Shown piece by piece: positions 6,457-12,723 of a stretch of 13,117 bases of DNA (position 1 is the first letter of the stretch; the number at the start of each line of letters is the position of its first letter). Under the pieces are notes generated by a model. It saw only the letters and a program-made list of their open reading frames with translations. It was not told the origin of the DNA and did not search any database. Source of the DNA: Clostridia bacterium (lineage in GTDB: Bacteria; Bacillota_A; Clostridia; Christensenellales; Aristaeellaceae); contig JAFRMB010000135.1 in NCBI GenBank assembly GCA_017430945.1, forward strand, positions 1-13,117, given 5' to 3'. The translations under genes were made by a program, and so were the position numbers.

Positions 6457-7275
6457 TCACGGCGCGGTCTCCATCATGTCGCGCAAACAGGCAAGGCTCT
6501 TTCGCGCGGCGGTCTCCGGGTCGGGATACAAAAACGACTCCAGCGCCACCGCGCCGTCATAGCCCACCTGGTGCAGCGCGCGGAAGGTGCCGGCGAAATC
6601 GTAGTGGGCGTGAGAAGGATACCAGCGGTCGCTGTCCGCCACGTGTACGTGCCCGATCCGGCCTGCGGCGGCATGGATGGCGCCCTCCAGGCTGGCCTCT
6701 TCGATGTTCATATGGAAGGTATCCAGGTGCAGCGCAAGTGCGGGGCTTCCATACCTGTCCAGAAAGGCAAGGCCTTCGTTGACCGTGTTCAGCCAGTCGC
6801 TCTCGAAGCGGTCGATGACCTCGAAGACCAGCTTCACGCCCGCGCCTTCCGCCATGGGGATGAGCGTCCGCATGGCCTCGTCCAGCCGCCCGTCGTAGGC
6901 GCCGGGATCGGATACGTCCCGCCGCTGGCCCTTGATGAGGCCGATGATCACAACGGCGCCGTGCGCCGCGGCCAGGCGGATGTGCGAAGCCATCCGCGCC
7001 ATGGCGGCGCTGCGGACCTGCGGATCGTCGTGCGTCAGGAAGATGCCGTCCTGGCTGTACGAGGGGCCGGTGCCGATGGAGGTGAGCCGGATGCCGTGCT
7101 GCTTCAGGGCGCGCGCGAGCGCCGGCTGATCCAGCGCGGAGGCATCCTTCAGGTGAAGCTCGATGCCCGCGTAGCCCAGCCGCGCCGCCGTTTCGATGGT
7201 CTGTGAAAAGTGTCCCCGCAGCACCAGCGGCGTGTGCCAGGAGGCGGCCTCGATGGCCGTGATGGACGCGATCAT
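6457..7275 (-). CDS. D-tagatose 3-epimerase-like TIM barrel (sugar phosphate isomerase/epimerase)
   Basis: A 272-residue TIM barrel of the xylose-isomerase-like superfamily. The metal ligands fall at Glu152 (LVFEVIDRFE), Asp185 (HLDTFHMNIEE), His211 (HVHVADSDR) and Glu246 (ALESF), with His188 and Arg217 beside them. As I recall, these are the same residue numbers as in Pseudomonas cichorii D-tagatose 3-epimerase, so the Mn-dependent proton-transfer chemistry at C3 (or a neighbouring carbon) of a ketose or keto-acid should be intact. The ATG is only 2 bases after the alcohol dehydrogenase stop and has no strong ribosome site, so translation is probably coupled. It sits in the gntR-dehydrogenase transcription unit. 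The partner enzyme would supply a ketouronate or similar ketone. A related but diverged protein is at 965-1780. The precise substrate cannot be read from the sequence. Confidence 0.87.
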   Translation of the reverse strand: MIASITAIEAASWHTPLVLRGHFSQTIETAARLGYAGIELHLKDASALDQPALARALKQHGIRLTSIGTGPSYSQDGIFLTHDDPQVRSAAMARMASHIRLAAAHGAVVIIGLIKGQRRDVSDPGAYDGRLDEAMRTLIPMAEGAGVKLVFEVIDRFESDWLNTVNEGLAFLDRYGSPALALHLDTFHMNIEEASLEGAIHAAAGRIGHVHVADSDRWYPSHAHYDFAGTFRALHQVGYDGAVALESFLYPDPETAARKSLACLRDMMETAP

Positions 7276-7277
7276 GC

Positions 7278-8306
7278 TCAGAAGGTCAGCACGACCTTGC
7301 AGGCCCCGCTGTTGCGATCCATGGCGGTCTCGAAGGCCTTCACCGCTTCGTCCGCCGGGAACACGTGGGTCACGAGCCGGTCGATGCGCGCTTTGCGCCC
7401 GGGCAGGCTCTCCACGACGCCCTTGAACTTGCTGTTCTGGTTGCGGGTGCCCGCGATCACCAGCTCGTTCTTGTTGACCAGGCGGAAATCGATGGGCATC
7501 GGGTCCTTCGCGAAGGTCAGCGGCACGAAGCGGCCGTGGGGGCTGAGCAGGGGGATGGAGGCGGTGGTGATGGCGGGCACGCCGGTGGTCTCAAAGATCA
7601 CGTTCACGCCGTGACCGTCGCCGACCTCGCGGCTGATCTCCATGCAGCGGCCCGCGAGATCCTCGCAGGCGGGGTTGATGGTATAGGCGGCGCCGAATTC
7701 CTTTGCCAGAGCGAGCCGCGCCTCATTCACCTCGCTGACGATCACGGTGGCACCCATGGACTGGGCCGTGTCGCAGATAATGGAGCCGATGGGGCCGGCG
7801 CCGTGCACCAGCACCAGATCGCCCGCCATGACGCCGCCCTGGGCGCAGGCCTGAGCGCCGATGGTGTAGGGCTCGGCCGTGGCCGCCTGCACCGCGGTCA
7901 GGCTGTCGTCGTACCGGTGCAGCTGGCGGCTCTCCACCGTCAGATACTCTTCCATGATGCCGTCGGCGTGCACGCCCAGCACCACGATGTCCGGGCAGCA
8001 GTTGTAGTGGCCGTGACGGCAGGTGTAGCACTTCCCGCAGCCATGGATGGGTTCGATGACCACGCGGTCTCCCACCGCGAAGTCCGATACCGCGCTGCCG
8101 ACGGCCGCCACGACGCCGCAGCCCTCGTGGCCGATGACCCTGGGATAGGTCGCGTAGGCATGGGTGCCGTGGAAAATGTGCAGGTCGCTGCCGCAGATGC
8201 CCGCGGCCTCCACCTTCACCAGGACCTCCGTCGGGGTCTTGATGACGGGCATCTCCCGCTCGACGACTTCGATCTTGCCGGGTTCGGGGATCAGTACTGC
8301 TTTCAT
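7278..8306 (-). CDS. Zinc-dependent sugar-acid/polyol dehydrogenase (MDR family)
   Basis: A 342-residue medium-chain dehydrogenase of normal length. The catalytic zinc site is Cys38 (GICGSDLH), His60-Glu61 (IGHEGCG) and Glu145 (AEPYTIG). The structural zinc site is Cys90, Cys93, Cys96 and Cys104 in GCGKCYTCRHGHYNCC. A GAGPIG nucleotide loop (169-174) and acidic Glu192 at the end of the next strand suggest NAD(H). It resembles L-idonate/L-galactonate/L-gulonate 5-dehydrogenases and RspB-type enzymes, which oxidise a sugar-acid hydroxyl to a ketone. Oxidation of L-galactonate to D-tagaturonate would lead towards UxaA, but this is inference. The start follows AGGAGG with good spacing. It is 31 bases after gntR and 2 bases before the epimerase-like gene, which could act on its ketone product. 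Threonine- or sorbitol-type dehydrogenase activity is the alternative. Confidence 0.9.
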   Translation of the reverse strand: MKAVLIPEPGKIEVVEREMPVIKTPTEVLVKVEAAGICGSDLHIFHGTHAYATYPRVIGHEGCGVVAAVGSAVSDFAVGDRVVIEPIHGCGKCYTCRHGHYNCCPDIVVLGVHADGIMEEYLTVESRQLHRYDDSLTAVQAATAEPYTIGAQACAQGGVMAGDLVLVHGAGPIGSIICDTAQSMGATVIVSEVNEARLALAKEFGAAYTINPACEDLAGRCMEISREVGDGHGVNVIFETTGVPAITTASIPLLSPHGRFVPLTFAKDPMPIDFRLVNKNELVIAGTRNQNSKFKGVVESLPGRKARIDRLVTHVFPADEAVKAFETAMDRNSGACKVVLTF

Positions 8307-8337
8307 ATGGGGATACCTCCTGTATCGTGTGCTCGTT

Positions 8338-8970
8338 TCAGCGAAAATCGCGATGGGTGCGCATCTGCGACATCTCCAGATGATACAGCGTCGTCCGGCG
8401 CACGGCTTCGGGATCCTCCGCCAGGAACGCGTCGACGATGGCGACGTGCTCCTCGATGGTGTGATCGCCCTGCCGGGTGGGCTGGCTGGTGAGATAGCGC
8501 ATGCGCACGTTCTGGTCGTAGACGACCTGCATGGCCTGCCGCAGGAAGCGGTTGGGCGAGTTCAGGATCACCGTGCTGTGCAGCTCGTCGTCCAGCGACA
8601 GATACCAGCTCCGGAGCGCGTCGCTGGACAGCTCCGCGGGCGGCTGCAGGAAGCGCGAGCGGATGTCTGTGAGCCAGCTGCGGTCGATGGTGCGCATGGA
8701 CATCACCGACATCTCCGGCTCGTTCAGCTTGCGCATGATATAGATCTCTTCGATCAGATCCCGGGTGACGTCGGTGACGATGGTGCCCTTGCGGGGGTAC
8801 ACCATCACCAGGCCGTCCCGCTCCAGGCGCATCAGCGCCTCCCGCACCGGCGTGCGGCTGGTGCCGAGCTCCTGCTGCAGCGCCTCTTCCGAGATGTCGC
8901 TCATCGGGGGATAGATGCCCCGAACGATCTTGTCCTTGATCAGCCGATAGGCATCTTCAGTCTTACCCAT
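8338..8970 (-). CDS. GntR-family transcriptional regulator with FCD ligand-binding domain
   Basis: A 210-residue repressor-type regulator. Residues about 6-70 form the winged helix, with recognition helix SRTPVREAL at 38-46 and wing GTIVTDV at 62-68. Residues about 72-205 form an all-helical FCD domain of the FadR subfamily, which senses acids. Its metal/carboxylate pocket is suggested by Asp127/Asp128, His131 (DDELH), His175 (EEHVAIVDAF) and His197 (LYHLEMS). The start follows GGAGG with a 7-base spacer. It heads a transcription unit with its own promoter, and a dyad like those at the dctP and dehydratase promoters overlaps its +1 region. It is thus probably autoregulated and controls all three units, released by a pathway sugar acid. 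The ligand is unknown. Confidence 0.92.
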   Translation of the reverse strand: MGKTEDAYRLIKDKIVRGIYPPMSDISEEALQQELGTSRTPVREALMRLERDGLVMVYPRKGTIVTDVTRDLIEEIYIMRKLNEPEMSVMSMRTIDRSWLTDIRSRFLQPPAELSSDALRSWYLSLDDELHSTVILNSPNRFLRQAMQVVYDQNVRMRYLTSQPTRQGDHTIEEHVAIVDAFLAEDPEAVRRTTLYHLEMSQMRTHRDFR

Positions 8971-8992
8971 GGACGTACCTCCAAGTGCATTT

Positions 8993-9012
8993 GTGATATG
9001 CCAGTTGTATAG
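8993..9012 (-). promoter_or_regulatory. Probable GntR operator at gntR promoter
   Basis: On the plus strand GATATGCCAGTTGTATA (8995-9011) matches GATATATCAGTTGTATA at the dehydratase promoter (11028-11044) in 15 of 17 positions. The half-site reads CTGGCATAT on the minus strand. It lies just downstream of the -10 element, overlapping the expected start of transcription, as expected for autorepression. The assignment to the adjacent GntR is inferred. Confidence 0.65.
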
Positions 9013-9016
9013 ATGA

Positions 9017-9045
9017 ATTATATCACGTTGCAGGGCATTTCACAA
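9017..9045 (-). promoter_or_regulatory. Sigma-70 promoter of gntR
   Basis: On the minus strand, -35 TTGTGA (9045-9040), a 17-base spacer and a perfect -10 TATAAT (9022-9017). It lies in the gap between the short-chain dehydrogenase stop and gntR. No terminator is visible after the dehydrogenase, so transcripts from the upstream dehydratase promoter may also reach gntR. Confidence 0.8.
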
Positions 9046-9070
9046 GCACAAATTCGTCCATGGCGTTCGG

Positions 9071-9847
9071 TCAATAGCCGTAAGCCAGCGCGCCGCCGTC
9101 CACGGCGAAGTCCTGGCCGGTGATGTATCGGGCGGCCGGGCCCACCAGGTAGCGGGCCATCTCGCCCAGATCGCGGGTGTCGCCATAGGCGTGCATGGGC
9201 ATGCGGGCGAGGATCTTCTGCTCGCGGGCCGCGTCCACGACCTGCTCGTTCATACGGCTGCGGAACCAGCCGGGAGCGATGCTGTTGACGGTGATGCCGT
9301 CATCCGCCCACTCCACCGCCAGGCCGCGGGTCATGGCCAGCACCGCGCCCTTGCTGGCGCAGTAGGGGACCACCTCGGAGAAGCCCAGGTGAGCGCTCAT
9401 GCTGGTGATGTTCACGATCCTGCCGCCCACCGGGCTCGCCTTCAGCCAGGGGTAGCACGTGACGCTCATGGCGAACACGTTGCGCACGTTGATCTGCATG
9501 ATGCGGTCGAACTGCTCCATGGGGAAGGTCTCCGCCCGGCACTTGTGGCTGACCCCGGCGTTGTTCACCAGGAAGTCGATGTGTCCGCCGTTGTCCGCGG
9601 CGATCTTTCCGCAGGCGGCGCGCATGGCTTCTGCGTCGCCGATGTCGCCCTTCAGGTGGATGACGCCGAGCAGGTTGTCCTTATAGCCCGCCTTGGGGCC
9701 GCCGGTGCGCGAGATCACGTAGACCCGCGCGCCCGCCGCCGCCAGGCGATTGGCGATCTCATAGCCGATGCCGCTGCTGCCGCCGGTGACGATGCCGCAG
9801 AGCCCTTCCAGCTCCCGGGGCGCGGCGCTGTATCCGTTCATATCCAT
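9071..9847 (-). CDS. Short-chain dehydrogenase/reductase in sugar-acid cluster
   Basis: A 258-residue classical SDR. The cofactor loop TGGSSGIG is at 21-28, NNAG at 95-98 and structural Asn120 in QINVRN. The catalytic triad is Ser149, Tyr162 and Lys166 (YCASK) with the normal 13-residue Ser-Tyr spacing, and the PG motif is in SIAPGWF. It resembles gluconate 5-dehydrogenase and 2-deoxy-gluconate 3-dehydrogenase (KduD-like) enzymes, so reduction or oxidation of a keto sugar acid is likely. The start at Met-Asp-Met-Asn follows AAAGGAG by 8 bases; the longer start nine codons upstream would place that site inside the gene. It is 45 bases after the dehydratase gene and shares its promoter. With the zinc dehydrogenase it could carry out a two-step inversion of one carbon (oxidise, then re-reduce), which would explain two dehydrogenases in one pathway. 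That is inference. Confidence 0.9.
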   Translation of the reverse strand: MDMNGYSAAPRELEGLCGIVTGGSSGIGYEIANRLAAAGARVYVISRTGGPKAGYKDNLLGVIHLKGDIGDAEAMRAACGKIAADNGGHIDFLVNNAGVSHKCRAETFPMEQFDRIMQINVRNVFAMSVTCYPWLKASPVGGRIVNITSMSAHLGFSEVVPYCASKGAVLAMTRGLAVEWADDGITVNSIAPGWFRSRMNEQVVDAAREQKILARMPMHAYGDTRDLGEMARYLVGPAARYITGQDFAVDGGALAYGY

Positions 9848-9892
9848 GGCGCTGTCTCCTTTCAAAGGGGTCACATACCGTTTGGGGTGCGG

Positions 9893-10981
9893 TCACTTCA
9901 CCGGTGTCAGTGTCTCCGGCCTGAAGCGGAAGCCCCAGCCTGCGCCTTCGCGGGGCCAGGCAAAGCCGTTCTCGATGCGCATGGTGTTGTCGATGATACC
10001 GTCGATCCAGTCGAAGGATTCGGCGCCGAAGGGCTTGTTCACGGTGCACAGCAACGGCACGTCGTAATCCTTGTAGTAGTGCGGCAGCACCGGGATGTTG
10101 TAGGCGTCCGCCAGCGCCGCGGAATCGCGCCAGGCGTCCACGCCGCCCAGCCGGATGAGGTCCGGCTGCCACAGGTCCAGCGCCCGGCGGCCGATCAGCT
10201 CGCGCAGCGCCACGGTGGAGTATTCGCGCTCGCCCATGGCCAGCGAGATCTTCGTCTTGCCGTGGATGGTGGCGTAGCCTTCGAAGTCGTCGTTGCGCAC
10301 CGGCTCTTCGAACCAGTGGATGCCCAGATGCTCCACCGCATGGATCAGCGCGACCGCGCCCGGCACATCCATGCCCTGGTTGGCGTCCATCATGATCTTC
10401 ACGCCGCTGCCCAGCGCCTCGCGGCACTTGTTCAGCCGCCGGATGTCGCGCTCGAGGTCCGGGGAGCCGACCTTGATCTTCACCGCCGTGAAGCCCCTGG
10501 ATTTATAGTCGAGCACCTCTTCCAGCAGCTCCTCGTCGCTGTAGCTCAGCCATCCGCCGCTGCCGTACACCGGGATGGCCTTCATGCTGCCGCCCAGCAC
10601 CTTCCAGATGGGCGCGTCCAGCGCGCGGCACCAGGCGTCCCAGCAGGCGGTGTTCAGCGCGGCCAGCGCCCAGCGCTGCAGGCCCACGATGCCGAAATAC
10701 TCGTTGTCGATCTCCACGTCTTTCTGGATGCGGCGCACCTCGTTGACGCAGTAGCCGCGGGGCAGCACGAAATTCCTGAGGTCCTTCAGCGCGCCCTCGA
10801 TGGCGTTGGGGCTGTAGTGGAAGGAAAGCAGGTTCGACTGCCCGACCACGCCGCTCTCCGTCTCCACCTCCAGCACGTAGAAGGCGATCTTTGAGATCTG
10901 ATGTGTGGAATCCGCGATCGGCTTGCTGATGTCAGAAACGGTGCTGTAGATCCGAAGGTCCCTGATCCTCATGGCTTCCAT
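9893..10981 (-). CDS. Enolase-superfamily sugar-acid dehydratase/racemase, mandelate racemase subgroup
   Basis: A 362-residue protein with an alpha/beta capping domain (about 1-130) and a TIM barrel (about 135-340). Catalytic residues are all present: Lys168 and Lys170 (KIKVG), metal ligands Asp199 (MMDANQG), Glu225 (WFEEP) and Glu251 (MGERE), the dyad Asp274 (QPDLIRLGG) and His301 (LPHYYKD), and Glu321. Each sits exactly four residues after its counterpart in mandelate racemase (164/166, 195, 221, 247, 270, 297, 317). The context of sugar-acid enzymes and a TRAP importer favours a hexonate or hexarate dehydratase (galactarate/talarate-, galactonate- or fuconate-like) or an epimerase rather than mandelate metabolism. 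The start at Met-Glu-Ala-Met follows GGAGG by 8 bases; a longer start overlaps the leader. It is first in its operon under a probable GntR operator. The substrate is undetermined. Confidence 0.9.
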   Translation of the reverse strand: MEAMRIRDLRIYSTVSDISKPIADSTHQISKIAFYVLEVETESGVVGQSNLLSFHYSPNAIEGALKDLRNFVLPRGYCVNEVRRIQKDVEIDNEYFGIVGLQRWALAALNTACWDAWCRALDAPIWKVLGGSMKAIPVYGSGGWLSYSDEELLEEVLDYKSRGFTAVKIKVGSPDLERDIRRLNKCREALGSGVKIMMDANQGMDVPGAVALIHAVEHLGIHWFEEPVRNDDFEGYATIHGKTKISLAMGEREYSTVALRELIGRRALDLWQPDLIRLGGVDAWRDSAALADAYNIPVLPHYYKDYDVPLLCTVNKPFGAESFDWIDGIIDNTMRIENGFAWPREGAGWGFRFRPETLTPVK

Positions 10982-11014
10982 GGCGCTTACCTCCATCCGA
11001 TGTCGCAATATGTC

Positions 11015-11044
11015 CTGACACATGTCAGATATATCAGTTGTATA
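11015..11044 (-). promoter_or_regulatory. Cluster of GntR-type half-sites at dehydratase promoter
   Basis: On the plus strand CTGACACATGTCAG (11015-11028) is a perfect dyad with a 2-base centre. It runs directly into GATATATCAGTTGTATA (11028-11044), the element shared with gntR. Half-sites of the form CTGAYAT thus occur three times in 23 bases. Two repressor dimers or extended contact are possible. The cluster lies between the -10 and the ribosome site, suited to repression. Confidence 0.65.
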
Positions 11045-11070
11045 TTAGCACATAAGCCGGCCAAAAGCAA
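11042..11070 (-). promoter_or_regulatory. Sigma-70 promoter of dehydratase-SDR operon
   Basis: On the minus strand, -35 TTGCTT (11070-11065), a 17-base spacer and -10 TAATAT (11047-11042). A/T-rich sequence (11075-11099) lies immediately upstream and may act as an UP element. Plus-strand GCAATAGGTTTT (11067-11078) overlaps the -35 and matches the same position of the dctP promoter in 11 of 12 bases. Confidence 0.7.
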
Positions 11071-11088
11071 TAGGTTTTCGCCAAAAAC

Positions 11089-11158
11089 AAAAAAATTTTC
11101 CAGGCCAGCCGGGCATGCCCGGACACGACGAAGGAGGCGCGTTCGTCGCACCTCCTTC
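11089..11158 (-). terminator. Probable terminator region after the upstream short-chain dehydrogenase
   Basis: After the stop at 11181, the minus strand has an 8-bp stem GAAGGAGG/CCTCCTTC (11158-11151 with 11137-11130). A second, perfect palindrome CCGGGCATGCCCGG follows at 11122-11109, and then a T-rich run at 11095-11083. The T run is about 14 bases from the second stem, so this is not a textbook terminator. The position between two separately promoted genes still supports the role. The first stem can alternatively fold through CGACGAA/TTCGTCG (11126-11132 with 11142-11148). Confidence 0.5.
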
Positions 11159-11180
11159 AGATCGATCCCGACCGCGCGGT

Positions 11181-11972
11181 TCACCGCGCGTACATCAGGT
11201 ACAGAAGCCTTCGCGTCGCCCCGCAGGGCATCAGGCGGTCCAGGAAGACCAGGCACTTGTAGGACAGCCCGATGGTGTGATACGGCTTGACGCCGCCCTT
11301 CTTCGTGGCGACGCGGACGATGGTCCTGGCAGCGGCTTCGGGCGCCATGCCGTTCTGCTCGTCGCGCTCCATGCGGGCCACGGAGCGGGCGATGCGGCCG
11401 CCGTACTGGTCGTCCCCGAGGCCGGACTTTTCGCGCGCGGCGGTGAAGCCGGTGCGGATGTCGCCGGGGAGGACGCTCGTGACCTGTATGCCGTAGGGCG
11501 CGACCTCGTTGGCCAGCGCCATCGTCAGCGCGCGCACCGCGGCCTTGGAGATGGAGTACCAGGCCTGGAAGGGGATGGCGAACACCCCGGCCACCGAGCT
11601 GATGTTCACGATGCGCCCCGAACCCGCCGCGCGCATATGGGGCAGCACGGCGCGGATCATGTTGTCCATGCCGAACAGGTTGACCTCCATGAGCCGGTGG
11701 GCGTCGGCGGGATCGGTGAACTCCATGGCGCCTGAGATGCCGAAGCCCGCGTTGTTGATGAGGATGTCGATGCGCCCCGCCTGGGCGGCCACGGCATCGA
11801 CCGCGGCCTTCACCGCGCGCGCGTCGGTGACGTCCACGCTCAGGTGGTTGGGCGTGTCCGCCGCCGGACGGCGGCTGAATTCGTAGACGGTGCAGCCCAG
11901 CGCCCGGAGCCGGCTGGCGGTGGCCAGACCGATGCCGCTGGTGCCGCCGGTGATGATGACGACCTTGTTCAT
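11181..11972 (-). CDS. Short-chain dehydrogenase/reductase, separately promoted
   Basis: A 263-residue classical SDR: TGGTSGIG at 8-15, NNAG at 73-76, Asn98, and Ser126-Tyr139-Lys143 (YSISK) with normal spacing. SRR at 33-35, just after the second strand, suggests NADP(H). The C-terminal extension (about 185-263, with PYHTIGLSYKCLVFLDRLMP) is typical of a large Bacillota oxidoreductase group whose substrates are mostly unknown. It resembles the other SDR only in family motifs. The start at Met-Asn-Lys-Val-Val has a GGGAG 11 bases upstream; a start 15 codons earlier at 12017 lies inside the promoter region and is rejected. It has its own promoter and terminator-like region, and lacks the operator of the sugar-acid units. 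It is therefore probably not part of that pathway. Confidence 0.88.
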   Translation of the reverse strand: MNKVVIITGGTSGIGLATASRLRALGCTVYEFSRRPAADTPNHLSVDVTDARAVKAAVDAVAAQAGRIDILINNAGFGISGAMEFTDPADAHRLMEVNLFGMDNMIRAVLPHMRAAGSGRIVNISSVAGVFAIPFQAWYSISKAAVRALTMALANEVAPYGIQVTSVLPGDIRTGFTAAREKSGLGDDQYGGRIARSVARMERDEQNGMAPEAAARTIVRVATKKGGVKPYHTIGLSYKCLVFLDRLMPCGATRRLLYLMYAR

Positions 11973-12008
11973 GCCGGGTTCATCTCCCTCGTGGATAATG
12001 ATACCGCC

Positions 12009-12037
12009 ATTATACACGATTTTTTGCCGCTTCGCAA
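12009..12037 (-). promoter_or_regulatory. Sigma-70 promoter of the separate short-chain dehydrogenase
   Basis: On the minus strand, -35 TTGCGA (12037-12032), a 17-base spacer and a perfect -10 TATAAT (12014-12009). The perfect 10-bp palindrome CGCAATTGCG at 12033-12042 overlaps the -35 and could be an operator. No matching plus-strand promoter for the divergent membrane-protein gene was seen in this gap. Confidence 0.75.
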
Positions 12038-12100
12038 TTGCGGGGAAGGAAGAACGGCGCCGCGCAGAGAATCATTAACGGCGATGGGGGGCGTGATGGC

Positions 12101-12643
12101 ATGAACAGATCCAGCCGCCGGATGGCGGTCAGCAGTATGATGGTGGCGCTAGGCACGGCGGTGATGCTGCTGGGCGGGGCGATCCCCGTCGCCACGTTCT
12201 GCTGCCCCGCCGTCGCGGGGCTGGTGCTGCTGCCGCTGGTGTTCGACTGCACGCGCGCGCACGCTTTGTCTGCGTGGGCCGCCATCGGGCTGCTCAGCCT
12301 GATGCTCTGTCCGGACAAGGAGGCCGCGCTGCTGTTCGTGTTCCTGGGGTGGTATCCGGTGATGAAGTGGTGGATCGACGCCCGACTCAGGCGCAGGTGG
12401 CTGCGGCGGGCGCTGAAGCTCGTCATGTGGAACGCGGCGCTGGCGGCGATGTACGCGATCATCTTCTATGTACTGCGGCTCGATCAGGTGCTGGCCGATT
12501 ATCAGTCGATGACGCGCGCCATGGCCGTCGCCATGGCGGTGCTGGGCAACCTCACGCTGGCGCTCTACGACATCGTGCTGGTGCGCTTCGCGGCGCTGTA
12601 TATCCGGCGCATACGGCCGAAGCTGTTCGGGCGCGCCGGCTGA
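12101..12643 (+). CDS. Small polytopic membrane protein, function unknown
   Basis: A 180-residue integral membrane protein with about five to six hydrophobic helices (roughly 8-27, 31-48, 54-70, 74-92, 106-126 and 140-166). Positively charged loops at RLRRRWLRR (95-103) and at the C-terminus (RRIRPKLFGR) should be cytoplasmic. The LLGGAIPVATFCCPAVAGL block (23-41) and CPDKEAALLFVFLGWYP (70-86) resemble a family I recall as widespread in Clostridia. Size and the first-helix layout are reminiscent of ECF-transporter substrate components, but I cannot confirm that. The ATG is preceded by a G-rich GGGGGG about 11 bases away, a weak site; an in-frame TTG at 12038 is the alternative start. It points the same way as the phosphofructokinase gene but that gene has its own promoter. 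Confidence 0.75.
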   Translation: MNRSSRRMAVSSMMVALGTAVMLLGGAIPVATFCCPAVAGLVLLPLVFDCTRAHALSAWAAIGLLSLMLCPDKEAALLFVFLGWYPVMKWWIDARLRRRWLRRALKLVMWNAALAAMYAIIFYVLRLDQVLADYQSMTRAMAVAMAVLGNLTLALYDIVLVRFAALYIRRIRPKLFGRAG

Positions 12644-12685
12644 GCGGATCGCACCGTCCATATAGCAATATTAACGTGCGGTGGT

Positions 12686-12714
12686 TTGACAACTCGGTCC
12701 ATTTATGCTAGATT
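12686..12714 (+). promoter_or_regulatory. Sigma-70 promoter of phosphofructokinase gene
   Basis: Consensus -35 TTGACA (12686-12691), a 17-base spacer and -10 TAGATT (12709-12714), with TG one base upstream giving an extended -10. The leader to the ATG is about 60 bases. Confidence 0.8.
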
Positions 12715-12723
12715 AAAGGCGTA

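Noticed and set aside
7365..8492. A 375-codon plus-strand frame opposite the zinc dehydrogenase and the end of gntR.
   Set aside because: It spans two real genes and their gap, has no family motif, and is explained by GC-rich third positions on the minus strand.
9191..10894. A 567-codon plus-strand open frame opposite the SDR and dehydratase genes.
   Set aside because: Ala/His/Val-rich composition with no recognisable motif, opposite two well-supported enzymes; a codon-bias shadow.
11173..11190. CGCGCGG/CCGCGCG hairpin spanning the stop codon of the separate SDR.
   Set aside because: A 7-bp GC stem in such GC-rich sequence can arise by chance, and there is no T run next to it.
12644..12685. 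A terminator after the membrane-protein gene.
   Set aside because: No stem followed by a T run is visible in this gap; transcription may continue into the phosphofructokinase gene.
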